This document shows, in pieces, positions 41,294 through 50,679 of a stretch of 64,000 bases of DNA. The notes under the pieces are model-generated. The model was not told the origin of the DNA, made no database searches, and saw only the letters and a list, made by a program, of their open reading frames with translations. The stretch comes from Melieria omissa. Its lineage: Eukaryota; Arthropoda; Insecta; Diptera; Ulidiidae. How positions within the stretch are numbered: position 1 is the first letter of the stretch; every line of letters starts with the position of its first letter. A program made the position numbers and the translations under genes. Location of the stretch: NCBI GenBank assembly GCA_963971225.1, contig OZ020270.1, positions 1,178,001-1,242,000 on the forward strand, read 5' to 3'.

Positions 41294-41608
41294 TTGTTTA
41301 GGAACGACCGACCGCGCATCAGGTTTCGAATACAAAAATACTGTAAACACTTTATTGACGGCTCCACAAGATATTTGAATACAGAAAAACTGCAGTTTAT
41401 TACCACCCTCCATGTAATGGAAAAATATAACCAACACACAAACACAATTGAAGGCTTGTGGTATCACGCAAAACATTCAATGCCACAATACCATAAAAGC
41501 AAAAAAGTTTTTATTGGCTATTTGGCGAAATTCAAACTTCTAAGAAAGACTTCAAAGAAATCTAGATCTTTAAATGCTTTGTTAGCTTTGGAACAAGAGT
41601 CGAGTTAG
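41294..41608 (+). pseudogene. Possible Merlin/ISXO2-type transposase C-terminus
   Basis: The last 60 codons contain NQHTNTIEGLWYHAKHSMPQ followed by FIGYLAKFKLLRK (about 41427-41550). The HTN-x-IE-x-LW pattern with a downstream YL-x-(E/K)F is what I know from the DDE domain of Merlin (IS1016/ISXO2-like) transposases, where E is the third catalytic residue. The upstream half of the frame is unrelated low-complexity sequence. Terminal repeats were not found. Confidence 0.45.
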
Positions 41609-41639
41609 AAAAATTTAAAAATATATTCATAAATAACAA

Positions 41640-41793
41640 AAGCATACATTTTTCTATTTCATTGTAAAGAGAATTTCGCAGGCAACATATGGCAATAAAC
41701 TTATCATACTTTTATACTGGATTTTTTGGAGGAAAAAATCCGTTTTTGAAAAATTTGTAAAAAAAAATATTTTTCGCTTAAAGCTTCTTATTA
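41640..41793 (-). repeat. Repeat block R, inverted partial copy
   Basis: Matches 60835-60990 in the same orientation (ending TTTTTCGCTTAAAGCTTCTTATTA) and so is inverse to copies A and B. It stops exactly where the foldback element begins. Confidence 0.75.
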
Positions 41794-43078
41794 CACAGTG
41801 CAACACTGAAAAAAAGGACAAGGTCAAACCCATCTCATTAGATAGAGGACCTCAGTAGATGAAAAAGTGCCAAGGGGTTTTTCCCGGAATGTTGGAGTTT
41901 TTTTTTAAATACAGTTTGAAGATGGCGGCTTAATGCCTCTTACTGAAACTTTTAAAACATCATATCTCTTGACTCAAATGTCAGAAAGGAATAATTTCTA
42001 CGTCAAATGAAAGCTAATGATATGAAGTCGATGACACAATATACTTTTTGGAAAAATTTTATGAATGAGGATATGAAGAACCTCAATTAAATCTTTATCC
42101 TTGAATATCCTGGAAACCGTGGGAGGTAAATTTATATATGTGACTTCTGATGAAAAAACATTCAAACATCTATACTGCTTAAAAATTTCATGTAAATAAA
42201 TTTTACAGTTAAGACTCTACAACGATTAAAAAAATGTGCTTTGCTACATTCGATTATTTTAGTAAGCAGCTACGAGATATTCTGTACATAAAAACATGAA
42301 TTCAGCAGTATATAATTTTTGAAACGCTGTAGTGGCTTAACAGTTAAAGTGATTGAAATAAAATTAATATGCAGTATAGATCTTTGAATGCTTTTTCACC
42401 AGAAGTCACTTATATAAATTTATCTCGCACGGTCTCCAGGATATTCAAGGATACAAATTTAATTGAGGTCCTTCATATCCTTTTTCAGAAAATTTTTCAA
42501 AAAAGGATATTGTGTCATCGACTTCATATCATTAGCTTTCATTTGACGTAAACATTATTCCTTTCTGACATTTGAGTAAAAAAATATGATGTTTTAAAAG
42601 TTTCGGGAAGGGGCATTCAGCCGTCATCTTTAACCCACCGTCGGTCGGATATTTATTTACCTTCGAACGGTCGGAGTGGTCTAACTGGACCACCATTCAT
42701 TTTACATGCATTTGTATGGGATAATTCAGTTTTTGGTGTCGAATATATGAACGATTATTAGTGGTAAATATTTATGGTTTTGATTTTTTCTTTTTCTTAC
42801 TGTCTTTTGCATGTGTTGAGCTTGCTACCAATAAAAATATTAAAAAAAAAAATCATGGAATATAAAAAAAATCGTTGTTTTTTTTCGTTAAACTTTTCTG
42901 TTTTATTTGAATGAAAAATAATATTTTATAATATTTAATATTATAATTAATATTATCATATAATATTTAATAATATATTTTAGGAAAAATCAAGAAATTT
43001 CAAGTCGATCGCACTACTAGAAGTACTTTGTTTTTTAATAAAATCGAAAAAAGTCTGGCCAGACCACTCCGACCGACG

Positions 43079-44855
43079 CACACTGGGGTAATTCATGCCG
43101 ATTTTGGCGATTAATTCACCCGGACTATTTAGACATGAAAAAAGTATTAGGTTTAGTTAATTATAGATAAAGAAGTAGAAAATAAATGTATTTGAACATA
43201 CTTTGTGGATTTTTTTTAATTTATGACCAAAAATGCAAAATTGTTACAAAAGGGTATTATACAGAATTCCTCGCTTATTTATTAATTACTATCGGAATCG
43301 TCATCGTATTCACCCACGCTTTCACCTTCGCATCCATTGTTATCATCATCATCATAATTGTTCATATCATCGCGTTCTTCTTCCGCAATTATCAACAAAT
43401 CCAATGGTTCCCTTGGCATGCGCGTAACTGCTTTATGAGGCACTTTCATTTCTGTCGATATAATGGGATCAGAATTTATAAGCAGTCTATTTAGAACGTC
43501 TTCGTTGGTTTTTTCCCGGCTACTTTTTCGAGAAAAATATTTCCTGAAAGCGTTAAAATCTTTATTTCTCGCTTCCCGCGCTTCTTCAGATAATTCACCG
43601 ATTCGCAACAAGGCGTGAGCTATGACCTCTGGTCCATTAATTAAATATTTATGAACAGTCGTAGGCATGTTATACCAGGGATAGTACTCAACGAAAGATT
43701 TGGCACAATTTAAGGCAAAGAGTTGGTCATTATGTAATAAAGACATAAACGAGTATACCAAATAACATTGTATTTCGTTCCTAAATGAGAACAACCACCT
43801 TTTTTAATATCTTGAAAAAGTAGTTTTTTGCAGTTACCCTTTACCTAATTAGTTTAAAGCACATCACTGCGGTTATTTCAATCGATTACTCATAACATAA
43901 GTACTACAAACAATAACAATGCCCAATACTGCAACTTCTGATAAATAAGGTCAGCTGACTGTACAACAAAGCCAAATGAAATAATCTAAGATATCGAAAT
44001 TTTATTTGGTTCTGCATCATTTGAGATTATTTTGTATTGTGTTTCATAAATATCTTAAAAACCAAAAATACTCACGTGTCGCGATATCCCGCCTAATATG
44101 TCTTCTAATATGCTGGTCAATACAAATCTAACATGCTGGCCCCCCGTAATGTAGGTTAAAAAGCATAAAGAAATACTAAAACCCATACATTGAACAACAA
44201 CAAAACTAACATAAAACATATCGCTTGTTGCTTTTCTCATATTTTCTCATAATTTTTGCATTTACATTTATTTTTTGTCTTTCCTTTCACGGACCGCGTG
44301 CATATTTTGCCAAAACTTCACATACAAAAATCTAAATGCTGCAAACGTGCGCAACAATAGCGCAACTTTTTTTTTCATAGAAAGTTGCTAGAATATCCAC
44401 AGATTACGACTATGACAATATTTTAGGTGAACATCACTGAACAAACAACTATATGTTTATGAATAGGGCCAAAATAAGGAAATTTTTAGGCTTTTTTTTT
44501 TTAAAATAACAAAAATATTTACGAACACTTAAAAAAAATAAAAATTTGTATTTTAATACTTAAATACCAGAACAAGAAGCCTCCATCATTAGTTTTATGC
44601 TACTTTAAAAACTTGTAAAACAAATTTGATTTAAATAATTGAAAAATTCACGTTTCACGCTGTGCGCACGTCAAATGAAAATAAATGTCAACTTTCAGAG
44701 TGCTTTGCGGGAAAACGGTAAATTATTTTGCAATAACTCTTTCACGTAGTGATGCAGAATTTTAGCCACTTTAACCCGGTACCAAAAACGTATCTGTATC
44801 TTTATTTTTCGTTTTTTAATTTATCGCCACTTTACTTATATATTACCCCAGTGTG
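43079..44855 (-). mobile_element. Transib transposon with RAG1-like transposase remnant
   Basis: Perfect 14-bp ends CACACTGGGGTAAT and inverse are flanked by CGACG on both sides (43074-43078, 44856-44860). A 5-bp GC-rich duplication with CAC-starting ends is the Transib signature. The minus strand encodes the C-terminal domain of the transposase near the left end. The remaining 1 kb has no good open frame, so most of the transposase, including the DD part, is lost. Confidence 0.85.
43282..43794 (-). pseudogene. Transib transposase, C-terminal RAG1-like domain
   Basis: Reading the minus strand: YPWYNMPTTVHKYLINGPEV, then RIGELSEEAREARNKDFNAF, then RKYFSRKSSREKTNEDVLNR and LLINSDPIIST, then an acidic tail (DDDDNNG...DDDSDSN). 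This matches the layout of the RAG1 core end, where a (V/T)HK block is followed by a glutamate-rich SEE/SEG motif holding the catalytic glutamate, an N-K-x-F-x-x-FR segment and basic residues. In Transib the same order is conserved. The family call is from motif order plus the element's ends. The first ATG is within the domain; upstream parts are missing. Confidence 0.78.
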
Positions 44856-45012
44856 CGACGGAGGGTTAAACTGCATTTAAAAAAAAACTCGAACATTCCG
44901 GGAAAAATCCCCTGACACTTTTTCATCTACTGATGTCCTTTATCGAATGAGCCGGGTTTGACCTTGTCCCTCGAAATTTTTTTTAAATTTGTTGCACTGT
45001 GTTATTATTAAC

Positions 45013-45160
45013 TTATCTTCTTCTTCTTCTTGATTGGCACGACAGCCCGATTATGAGACTAAGGCCTAGCTACCCGCAACCATCCGTGTTGTGCGTGCGA
45101 ATTTGTACACGGATGGAAGGGAACTACAGTTTTATGCCGATTCCGAACGCACAGGGTAAT
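45013..45160 (-). mobile_element. SINE copy S2, 3' part only
   Basis: TTCTTCTTCTTCTTGATTGG then GCACGACAGCCCG...TGCCGATTCCGAACG matches the 3' half of SINE S1 (36756-36880). The tail here is TTC-rich on the plus strand. The tRNA-like 5' half is missing; homology stops at 45160 where a Transib-like end begins. Confidence 0.8.
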
Positions 45161-45537
45161 TGATGCCAAAAATGCCGATTAATTCACTCAGGCTATTTAG
45201 ATATGAAATAACTATTAGGTTTAGTTAATCGAACATTAGAAAGTAAAAAACAAATGTTTTTGGGTATACTATAGTGAACGTTTTGTTAAAAAACGGTAAA
45301 AAACTAAAATAGTTACAAAAGGTAAATCTTGCACATTTCTAATGAAAATTAAGTTGAACAGTTTAACTGAAACATTTCATTGCCACCTCTTGCAGCCAAT
45401 TCAATATCATCAGTATGCTGACTATTATCATCATTATAATCTTCATCATCAACATTATAAGCCTCACCATCATAATTATCATCATTCCTTTTTAGTATCA
45501 ATTCCATAGCTAGCAACTTTGGGCATAACATACATAT
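45161..45537 (-). pseudogene. Second Transib-family fragment (end plus transposase tail)
   Basis: CACAGGGTAATTGATGCC at 45161 resembles the left end of the Transib at 43079. The following GATTAATTCACTCAGGCTATTTAG and TATTAGGTTTAGTTAAT match it closely. On the minus strand at about 45480-45365 an acidic run (NDDNYDGEAYNVDDEDYNDD) corresponds to the acidic tail of the 43282 transposase. The fragment is cut by gypsy G3 at 45538. It shows that at least two copies of this Transib family exist within 2.5 kb. Confidence 0.65.
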
Positions 45538-46052
45538 TGTTACGAATACTAGTTCTAGTGGGCTGTTACGTATCTCTGGATTGCGTAATTTGAAAATAAA
45601 ACACACTCAGTTTCTCAAACGCAATCAGTTAAATAAACCGACAATCACTTTATTTCACACTTTTACACTTCACTATCTTTACACTTCAGTATTTGCTCAA
45701 TTACTCCGTATGACACCTTCACTAGTCAAATTCAGACTGACTCGCTGCGCCGCACGCGGCTGCCTTTTATACCTGTCCGGCCATCGCGCAGATCGTTCTC
45801 GCACATTCCGGAGTGGACTAAAGGTTTCCATGATGATCGCGACCATCATTGCCAGGTTGGACTGAAAGTTTCCATCATTGCCAGGTTGGACTAAAAGGCC
45901 ATCATTGCCAGGTTGGACCAAAAGTTTCCATCATTGCCAGGTTGGCCTAAAAGTTTCCCTTATTATCGCAGCCGTCGTTGCCAGATTGAATTATAGCACG
46001 GCGCGTAGCGACAGGGCTGCTTTGCACAGCGGCAGACTGTCTCATCGTTACA
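45538..46052 (-). repeat. G3 3' LTR
   Basis: 515 bp on the minus strand; starts TGTAACGATGAGACAG at 46052 and ends at 45538. The promoter-like TATAAAAGGCAGCC is inverted at about 45760-45775. A run of near-identical units, each containing CCATCATTGCCAGGTTGGAC on the plus strand, lies at 45830-45955; the number of units varies between LTRs of the family. Confidence 0.93.
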
Positions 46053-46061
46053 CTGCCCACC

Positions 46062-46557
46062 ACTTAGACTTGTTCGTCCCGAACAAGTGCAGAGGTTCCG
46101 CTGTGGTAAGGCGCCAGGCGCTCCAAATGGACTACCTTCAGCTTAGCGCCTTTATTGCTGCAACGTTGAATCCTGTATACCACGTCGTTTATCCTAGTCA
46201 CGACTTCGTAAGGTCCTTCCCATGACGCTTGAAGTTTCGGAGACAAACCTTTCCTCCGCTGCGGGTTGTAGAGCATTACCAGATCGCCTTCTTGGAACCC
46301 TGCTGAGTTGGCCCGTAGATCATATCTGGCTTTCGCCTTATCCCTGACCAGCTTGGTGCGGCTCCTTATAAACTGGTGAATTTCCTACAGTTCCGCCCGC
46401 TTATTGACCACGTAGTCCGTCTTAGCGCCTCCCGTCGTGCTGACTACCCCGAACTTCAAGTCAGCGGGTAACCGCAACTCTGTGCCGAACACTGCTCGGG
46501 CTGGAGTGAGTGATGTCGTGTCGTGCGGGGCTGACCTATACGCCGTCAGGAACAGGG
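46062..46557 (-). pseudogene. G3 integrase C-terminal part
   Basis: Minus strand: TARAVFGTELRLPADLKFG-type sequence, then a stop at about 46385 (in the ELxEIHQF region), then GDLVMLYNPQRRKGLSPKL (from 46276 downward) to the stop at 46062. The part joins the integrase core on the far side of jockey J3. Confidence 0.85.
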
Positions 46558-46690
46558 GGATATTTATTTATTTATTTATTTATTTGAGTCTATTGTACAG
46601 TTAAGTAGCTTACAGACTAACTACAGATTAGTTACTTAAAGTAAGTGTTTAAGCTATGTTTAAAAGACAATTTGGAAGATGAAAAATCAA

Positions 46691-48112
46691 TTAAATTATA
46701 AAAAGTGAATTAACTTCAGCCAAAGTTCTAGCCAGGGGCGCAAATTGGGCGTAGTTAGTACGACAGCAGGCAAGATTGAAAATTTCATAATTCCGCAACT
46801 GTTTGGCAGGAACATGAAAGTTGATTCTATCAAGCAATAAGGGACAGTCAATACCACCAGTAACTAAATCGAATACAAAGGTCATGGAGAGAATCTTCCT
46901 CCTGTCTTCGAGGGACTTGATATGCAATAAGGAGCACATAGAGCCGTACGACGGAACAGGGTCAACAAATCTCAAAGATCGAAGTGCATATTTTAAAAAC
47001 ACTTTCTGGACTCGTTCAAGTCGTTTTATACGCACACTGTGATATGGTCTCCAAATGAAAACCGCATATTCAAGCACTGACCGGACATAAGCATTAAAAA
47101 GCGTTTTTACGGTGTAAGGATCAGTGAAGTCAACACTGTTCCGCCTAACAAAAGCAAGCATAGAGTAAGCTTTAGAAAGAGTAAAGTTAAGATGGCTGGA
47201 AAAAGTGAGCTTAGAGTCAAAAATAACTCCAAGGTCCCTAATCTCACTGAGAGACTTAAGGGGCGTGTTATCGATACAGTAGGAGGTTTGCAGCGGACAA
47301 AGAGACTTAGAGTAAGTAACATGGGAGCATTTATTGATGTTCAATGATAAGCGGTTTCTGCAACACCAAGCAAACACATTATCAAGGTCAGACTGAAGGT
47401 TTTGCTGATCAATAAAGGAAGTTATAGGAGAGTAAATTTTTAGATCATCAGCGTAAAGAAGAAACCTGGAGTTTGAAAAACAACGGCTAATATCATTAAT
47501 GAATATTATAAAAAACAAGGGCCCAAGAATGCTACCTTGGGGTACTCCAGAAGACGCTATAAAAGGCCGAGATGAAACATTGTCAATCACAACAGTACAA
47601 CTGCGATTGCTAAGATAGGAGGTAATCCAGTTTAAGAAGACCGAATGAAAACCTAGTTTAGCAAATTTTGAAATAAGAATACTATGGCTAACTTTATCAA
47701 AGGCCTTCGAAAAATCCGTATAAACACAATCCACTTGGAAACCAGAGTGAAAAGCGGATAGACAGTCTTCGGTGAAAATAGCTAAGTTTGTTACAGTTGA
47801 CCGGCCAGACATGAAACCATGCTGATTAGGACATAAAATGTTTTTGACAGCAAAATATAGTCTATGTTTGATGATACACTCAAAAAGCTTGGACACAGCG
47901 GACAACTTAGAGATAGGACGATAATTGGTAACATTATTTTTGTTGCCACTCTTAAAAACTGGAGTGATTGAAGTTACTTTCCAAGCATCTAAAAAAACCC
48001 CAGAAGCAAGAGATCTATTAAAAAGCAATAGAAGCGGACGGACGAGGGAAGGACAACGCTTCAACATGGACGCAGATAACCCATCAGCGTCATGTTGAAA
48101 AGAGGGTTTAAG
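46691..48112 (-). pseudogene. J3 ORF2: reverse transcriptase
   Basis: Downstream of the TAA at 48113 the same frame continues through HDADGLSASMLKRCPSLVRP, VFLDAWKVTSITPVFKSGNK, NYRPISKLSAVSKLFECIIK and NQHGFMSGRSTVTNLAIFTE. Then come YTDFSKAFDKVSHSILISKF (motif A), ASSGVPQGSILGPLFFIIFI (motif B) and FLLYADDLKIYSP (motif C, about 47440-47480). LSLNINKCSHVTYSK and LGVIFDSKLTFSSHLNF complete RT. The stop is at 46691, followed by a short 3' UTR. All catalytic residues are intact. Confidence 0.9.
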
Positions 48113-48634
48113 TTAACTAAGACCTTCAGCAACATCCTCATAGGATAGTGAAAAAGAACCAATATTGATGGAAGAGCAAGTATCACCATATGCATTCACA
48201 TCACTATCACGGTCGGATACAAAATTAGAGCGGAAGAACTCAGCAAACAGTTTGGCAGCTTCGTAGGGAGATTTAGCAGTTACATCATTCAGGAACAGGG
48301 TAGTGGGAATAGAAGAACAGGGTCTCTTGGACTTGATGAAACGCCAGAAAGCCTTTGGGTTCGATTTTACTTCAGATTCGTACTTTAAAGTATAGTTCCG
48401 ATATAGAAACTTATTCAAACAATTAAATTCTTTGGAATATCTCAAGTATTTGTCCTTGAAAGACAGGAGGTTGGTGGTCTTGAATTTTTTGAAAAATTTA
48501 TTACGCAAGTTTTTCAAATATTTCAAATTTTTTGTGTACCAAGGTAACTTATAGATCCTTTTGGGAAAAGCAGGGACATGAAGTGAGCAGACTTCACAGA
48601 GCTTGGATTTAAAGACGCAAGCAAAGAGTCCCAA
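48113..48634 (-). pseudogene. J3 ORF2: linker between endonuclease and RT
   Basis: Minus strand: FPKRIYKLPWYTKNLKYLKN, SNPKAFWRFIKSKRPCSSIP, AAKLFAEFFRSNFVSDRDSD and FSLSYEDVAEGLS, then TAA (48113-48115). In jockey J1 the corresponding position is a serine codon, so this is a one-base nonsense change. It is separated from the endonuclease by a frameshift near 48600. Confidence 0.88.
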
Positions 48635-49455
48635 TCAATTTCATCAAGTAATAAATTCAATTTAACATAATCGCATAGCTTAAAGTTAAGAACCCTGCAA
48701 TCATTACGGTTGGCTGTGCACAATGGCTGAAATTCATAAAATTTAAGCTTAAGCACTAAGGGGACATGATGCATATTATTGGGAGAAAAAGAACTTAAGC
48801 ATTCAGAAACTGTAAAGTTAACATTATCACTTACAAATACCAAATCTAAGATTCTATTTAGCTTGTTTACAAAATTATTAACCTGGACTAAATTCAGGCT
48901 ATACAAGTTATCAACTAAGTAACCTTCAGAAGAGCTCACTATATTACGGGGGAAAAAAGTAGCACCATCGCAATTATCGTCCTCCAGGCGAGTCCAAGAT
49001 AAATTGCACAAATTAAAGTCGCCCATAACGCAAAAGTGACATTCATCACCTCTACTTAAAGCTAAAGATAAGATGTTGTCGGTATGAGCTTTATAGATAA
49101 CTTCAGCCGAATTCGGCGGAATGTAAGAAGCACAGAGAAGCAATGAGTTGGACAGACCCTGAATGGAAACACAGAGTTGGTCCAACAGCGTGTCAGCATT
49201 TTCAAGTAGCACAAGCGATGAGGACAACTTGCTCCGAACTGCAATAAGCACACCACCGCCCCTACACAAGCCAGTCTTAGCAGCGTCGCGGTCTTTACGA
49301 AACACATTGTACAGGTTGGGATCAAAGAATTCCTCACTGTAGAAGGTTGAGTTCAACCATGTTTCAACCAACACAAAGACGTCGTAATCTAAATATGAGC
49401 TCATTGCATAAAGGTCATTAGATTTAGTTCTAAGACCAGAAACATTCTGGTACAT
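48590..49455 (-). pseudogene. J3 ORF2: endonuclease
   Basis: ATG 49455: MYQNVSGLRTKSNDLYAMS has the N of the catalytic N-terminus. VFVLVETWLNSTFY carries the glutamate (ETWL), CRGGGVLIAVRSKLSS the GGG block, and CHFCVMGDFNLCNLSW the GDFN aspartate. NRILDLVFVSDNVNF and the terminal histidine region NNMHHVPLVLKL (HH in place of SDH) follow. ORF2 begins about 35 bp after ORF1 ends. The frame runs into a frameshift near 48600, giving a false end at 48523. Confidence 0.9.
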
Positions 49456-49490
49456 AATCTTGAGCGAAGAAGTTGAAACATTTGGGGATG

Positions 49491-50600
49491 CTAGGCCGTC
49501 ACTGTTGGCTGGTCTATTTTTTGAAAAAAACGAAAAGGGCGCACCTTAACGTCGGCTGGCCAAACAGAGGCATCAAGAAGCTTGGCATATGAAGATGAGG
49601 CAACACCAAGTTTAAAGTTTACACGCTTCAGAGACTCGGTAGAGACGCCTTTCTTTACTAGTTTATAGCAAGAAAGATTACATTTGTCAACTCCGGCGCG
49701 ATTTGCAATATAGTCAGTTAAAATATCCTCAGTCACCGACGGTAGAAACGATGACAAGTGCAACCACTTCTTACTAACAGCAACATCCAAAACCGAGCTT
49801 ACGTTAGAGCCAACAACAACAAGCCTTTGGTTCCTGTGTTTTTTGTTGTGCACAGTAGTCCAGTCATTAGCAGGTAGATCAACAGCAGCAGCAGTATGCG
49901 AGTGAGTAGGAGAAGATGGAGCATCGGCAGCACGTGACGAGAAGAGCGAGGCATCAGCAGAACAAGTGAGCGTACTATTTTCATCAGCGGTCGTAGCAGC
50001 GTAAGTAACAGGCAGGGTAGCAGGTGCAGCAGCGTCAGCAACAACATCAACGACAGCATTCACAGCGAGAGTATGAGAGCACGGATCAACAGCATGAGCA
50101 GCATCAGCAACATTGGAAGCTTTAACTGCCGGAGACTGCGGACGTTTTGTTTTGTTACTGCCCTTTACTAATAGAGGCGAGTGAGAACGGGCGATGGCAG
50201 ACTTAGGCACAGCAGCAAGGGCGTCCGCAGCTTTAGAGCGGGCGCGAGTAATGATTGGCAACGGCTTTCCAGTAGCAGGAGAAACAGAGTTCGGCTTGTC
50301 AGCACTTGAGTTCTCAGAGTATGAAATTTTAAGAGCGTCGATGAGGCCTCGAAGTTCACTTAGCTTGTCCAGCAATAACGGCACCATGGATGAGCATGAT
50401 GAACGCGGACTTTTTATGCAGGAGTCACAGGCGAAAATTAAATTTGGGCTCGAGTTTAAAGCTTCCACGGCACCAGAATTTAATTTACAGCACCTAAAGT
50501 GCCACTTGACCGAACAGGTGCCACAAGAGACCGAATCGGCAGCGGTGCAGGGCAGTTTGCACTTGACACAGCTGACCATAGCGAGAGCGAATTTAAACAC
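49491..50600 (-). CDS. J3 ORF1 with PHD-like zinc finger
   Basis: ATG 50600 starts a 369-codon frame with no lesion. Residues about 9-65 hold a Cys/His cluster, CVKCKLPC, CGTCSVKWHFRCC and FACDSCIKS, which has the C4HC3 spacing of a PHD finger. A helical stretch LLDKLSELRGLIDALKISYS follows. The middle is Ala-, Ser- and Thr-rich with Asp-Ala repeats. The C-terminus (LSSFLPSVTEDILTDYIANR, VNFKLGVASSSYAKLLDASV, WPADVKVRPFRFF) resembles an RNA-binding fold of retrotransposon ORF1 proteins. The role is presumably an RNA chaperone, as for other LINE ORF1 proteins. PHD fingers in LINE ORF1 proteins are known in CR1-like elements. Confidence 0.82.
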   Translation of the reverse strand: MFKFALAMVSCVKCKLPCTAADSVSCGTCSVKWHFRCCKLNSGAVEALNSSPNLIFACDSCIKSPRSSCSSMVPLLLDKLSELRGLIDALKISYSENSSADKPNSVSPATGKPLPIITRARSKAADALAAVPKSAIARSHSPLLVKGSNKTKRPQSPAVKASNVADAAHAVDPCSHTLAVNAVVDVVADAAAPATLPVTYAATTADENSTLTCSADASLFSSRAADAPSSPTHSHTAAAVDLPANDWTTVHNKKHRNQRLVVVGSNVSSVLDVAVSKKWLHLSSFLPSVTEDILTDYIANRAGVDKCNLSCYKLVKKGVSTESLKRVNFKLGVASSSYAKLLDASVWPADVKVRPFRFFQKIDQPTVTA

Positions 50601-50679
50601 GTCCGTACTCGATGAGCGTGCTTGTTAGAAATTTTGCTTACTGGGATTTTGCTTACACGGATATGCGTGTCCCAATCCT

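Larger units (their letters stand above)
42634..44865. mobile_element. TTAA MITE with CCCWCCGTCGGTCGG ends, carrying a Transib
   Basis: TTAA at 42630-42633 and 44866-44869 encloses inverted ends CCC(A/T)CCGTCGGTCGGA; the right end is split from its neighbours by the Transib insertion. Without the Transib it is about 450 bp. Inner inverted segments GGTCGGAGTGGTCT(A/G) (about 42668 and inverse near 43058) extend the repeats. Non-coding. Confidence 0.85.
41794..45001. mobile_element. Foldback-type element with CACAGTGCAACA ends
   Basis: The outer ends (41794-41940 and 44870-45001) are imperfect inverted repeats starting CACAGTGCAACA, and the inner arms (41937-42160 and 42400-42629) are also inverse to each other, giving arms of about 350 bp. 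The whole is flanked by TTATTA (41788-41793, 45002-45007). A TTAA MITE carrying a Transib sits in the right arm; without it the element is about 970 bp. No transposase is encoded by the foldback itself. The CACAGTG end recalls Transib, but the duplication is AT-rich and 6 bp, so the superfamily is open. Confidence 0.82.
46564..50658 (-). mobile_element. Full-length jockey-type LINE J3 (4.1 kb)
   Basis: On the minus strand it runs from TGTAAGCAAAATCCC at 50658 to an (AAATA)n tail at 46564-46590, and is flanked by GGATAT (46558-46563, 50659-50664). The uninterrupted target is visible in G2 at about 39218. It carries ORF1 (49491-50600) and ORF2 with endonuclease and RT (46691-49455). ORF2 has one frameshift and one stop, so the copy is nearly intact but inactive. 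Confidence 0.92.

Noticed and set aside
43282..43794. A host RAG1-like gene
   Set aside because: It lies within transposon ends and a 5-bp duplication, is only the C-terminal domain, and has a second decayed copy nearby.
49491..50600. Host gene for a PHD-finger protein
   Set aside because: It starts near the 5' end of a jockey element with target duplications, is followed by ORF2, and is duplicated with the element. It is LINE ORF1.
50194..50628. Open frames on the strand opposite to jockey ORF1 (and 55414-55848)
   Set aside because: Low-complexity antisense of the Ala- and Ser-rich ORF1; no domain and no codon pattern of its own.
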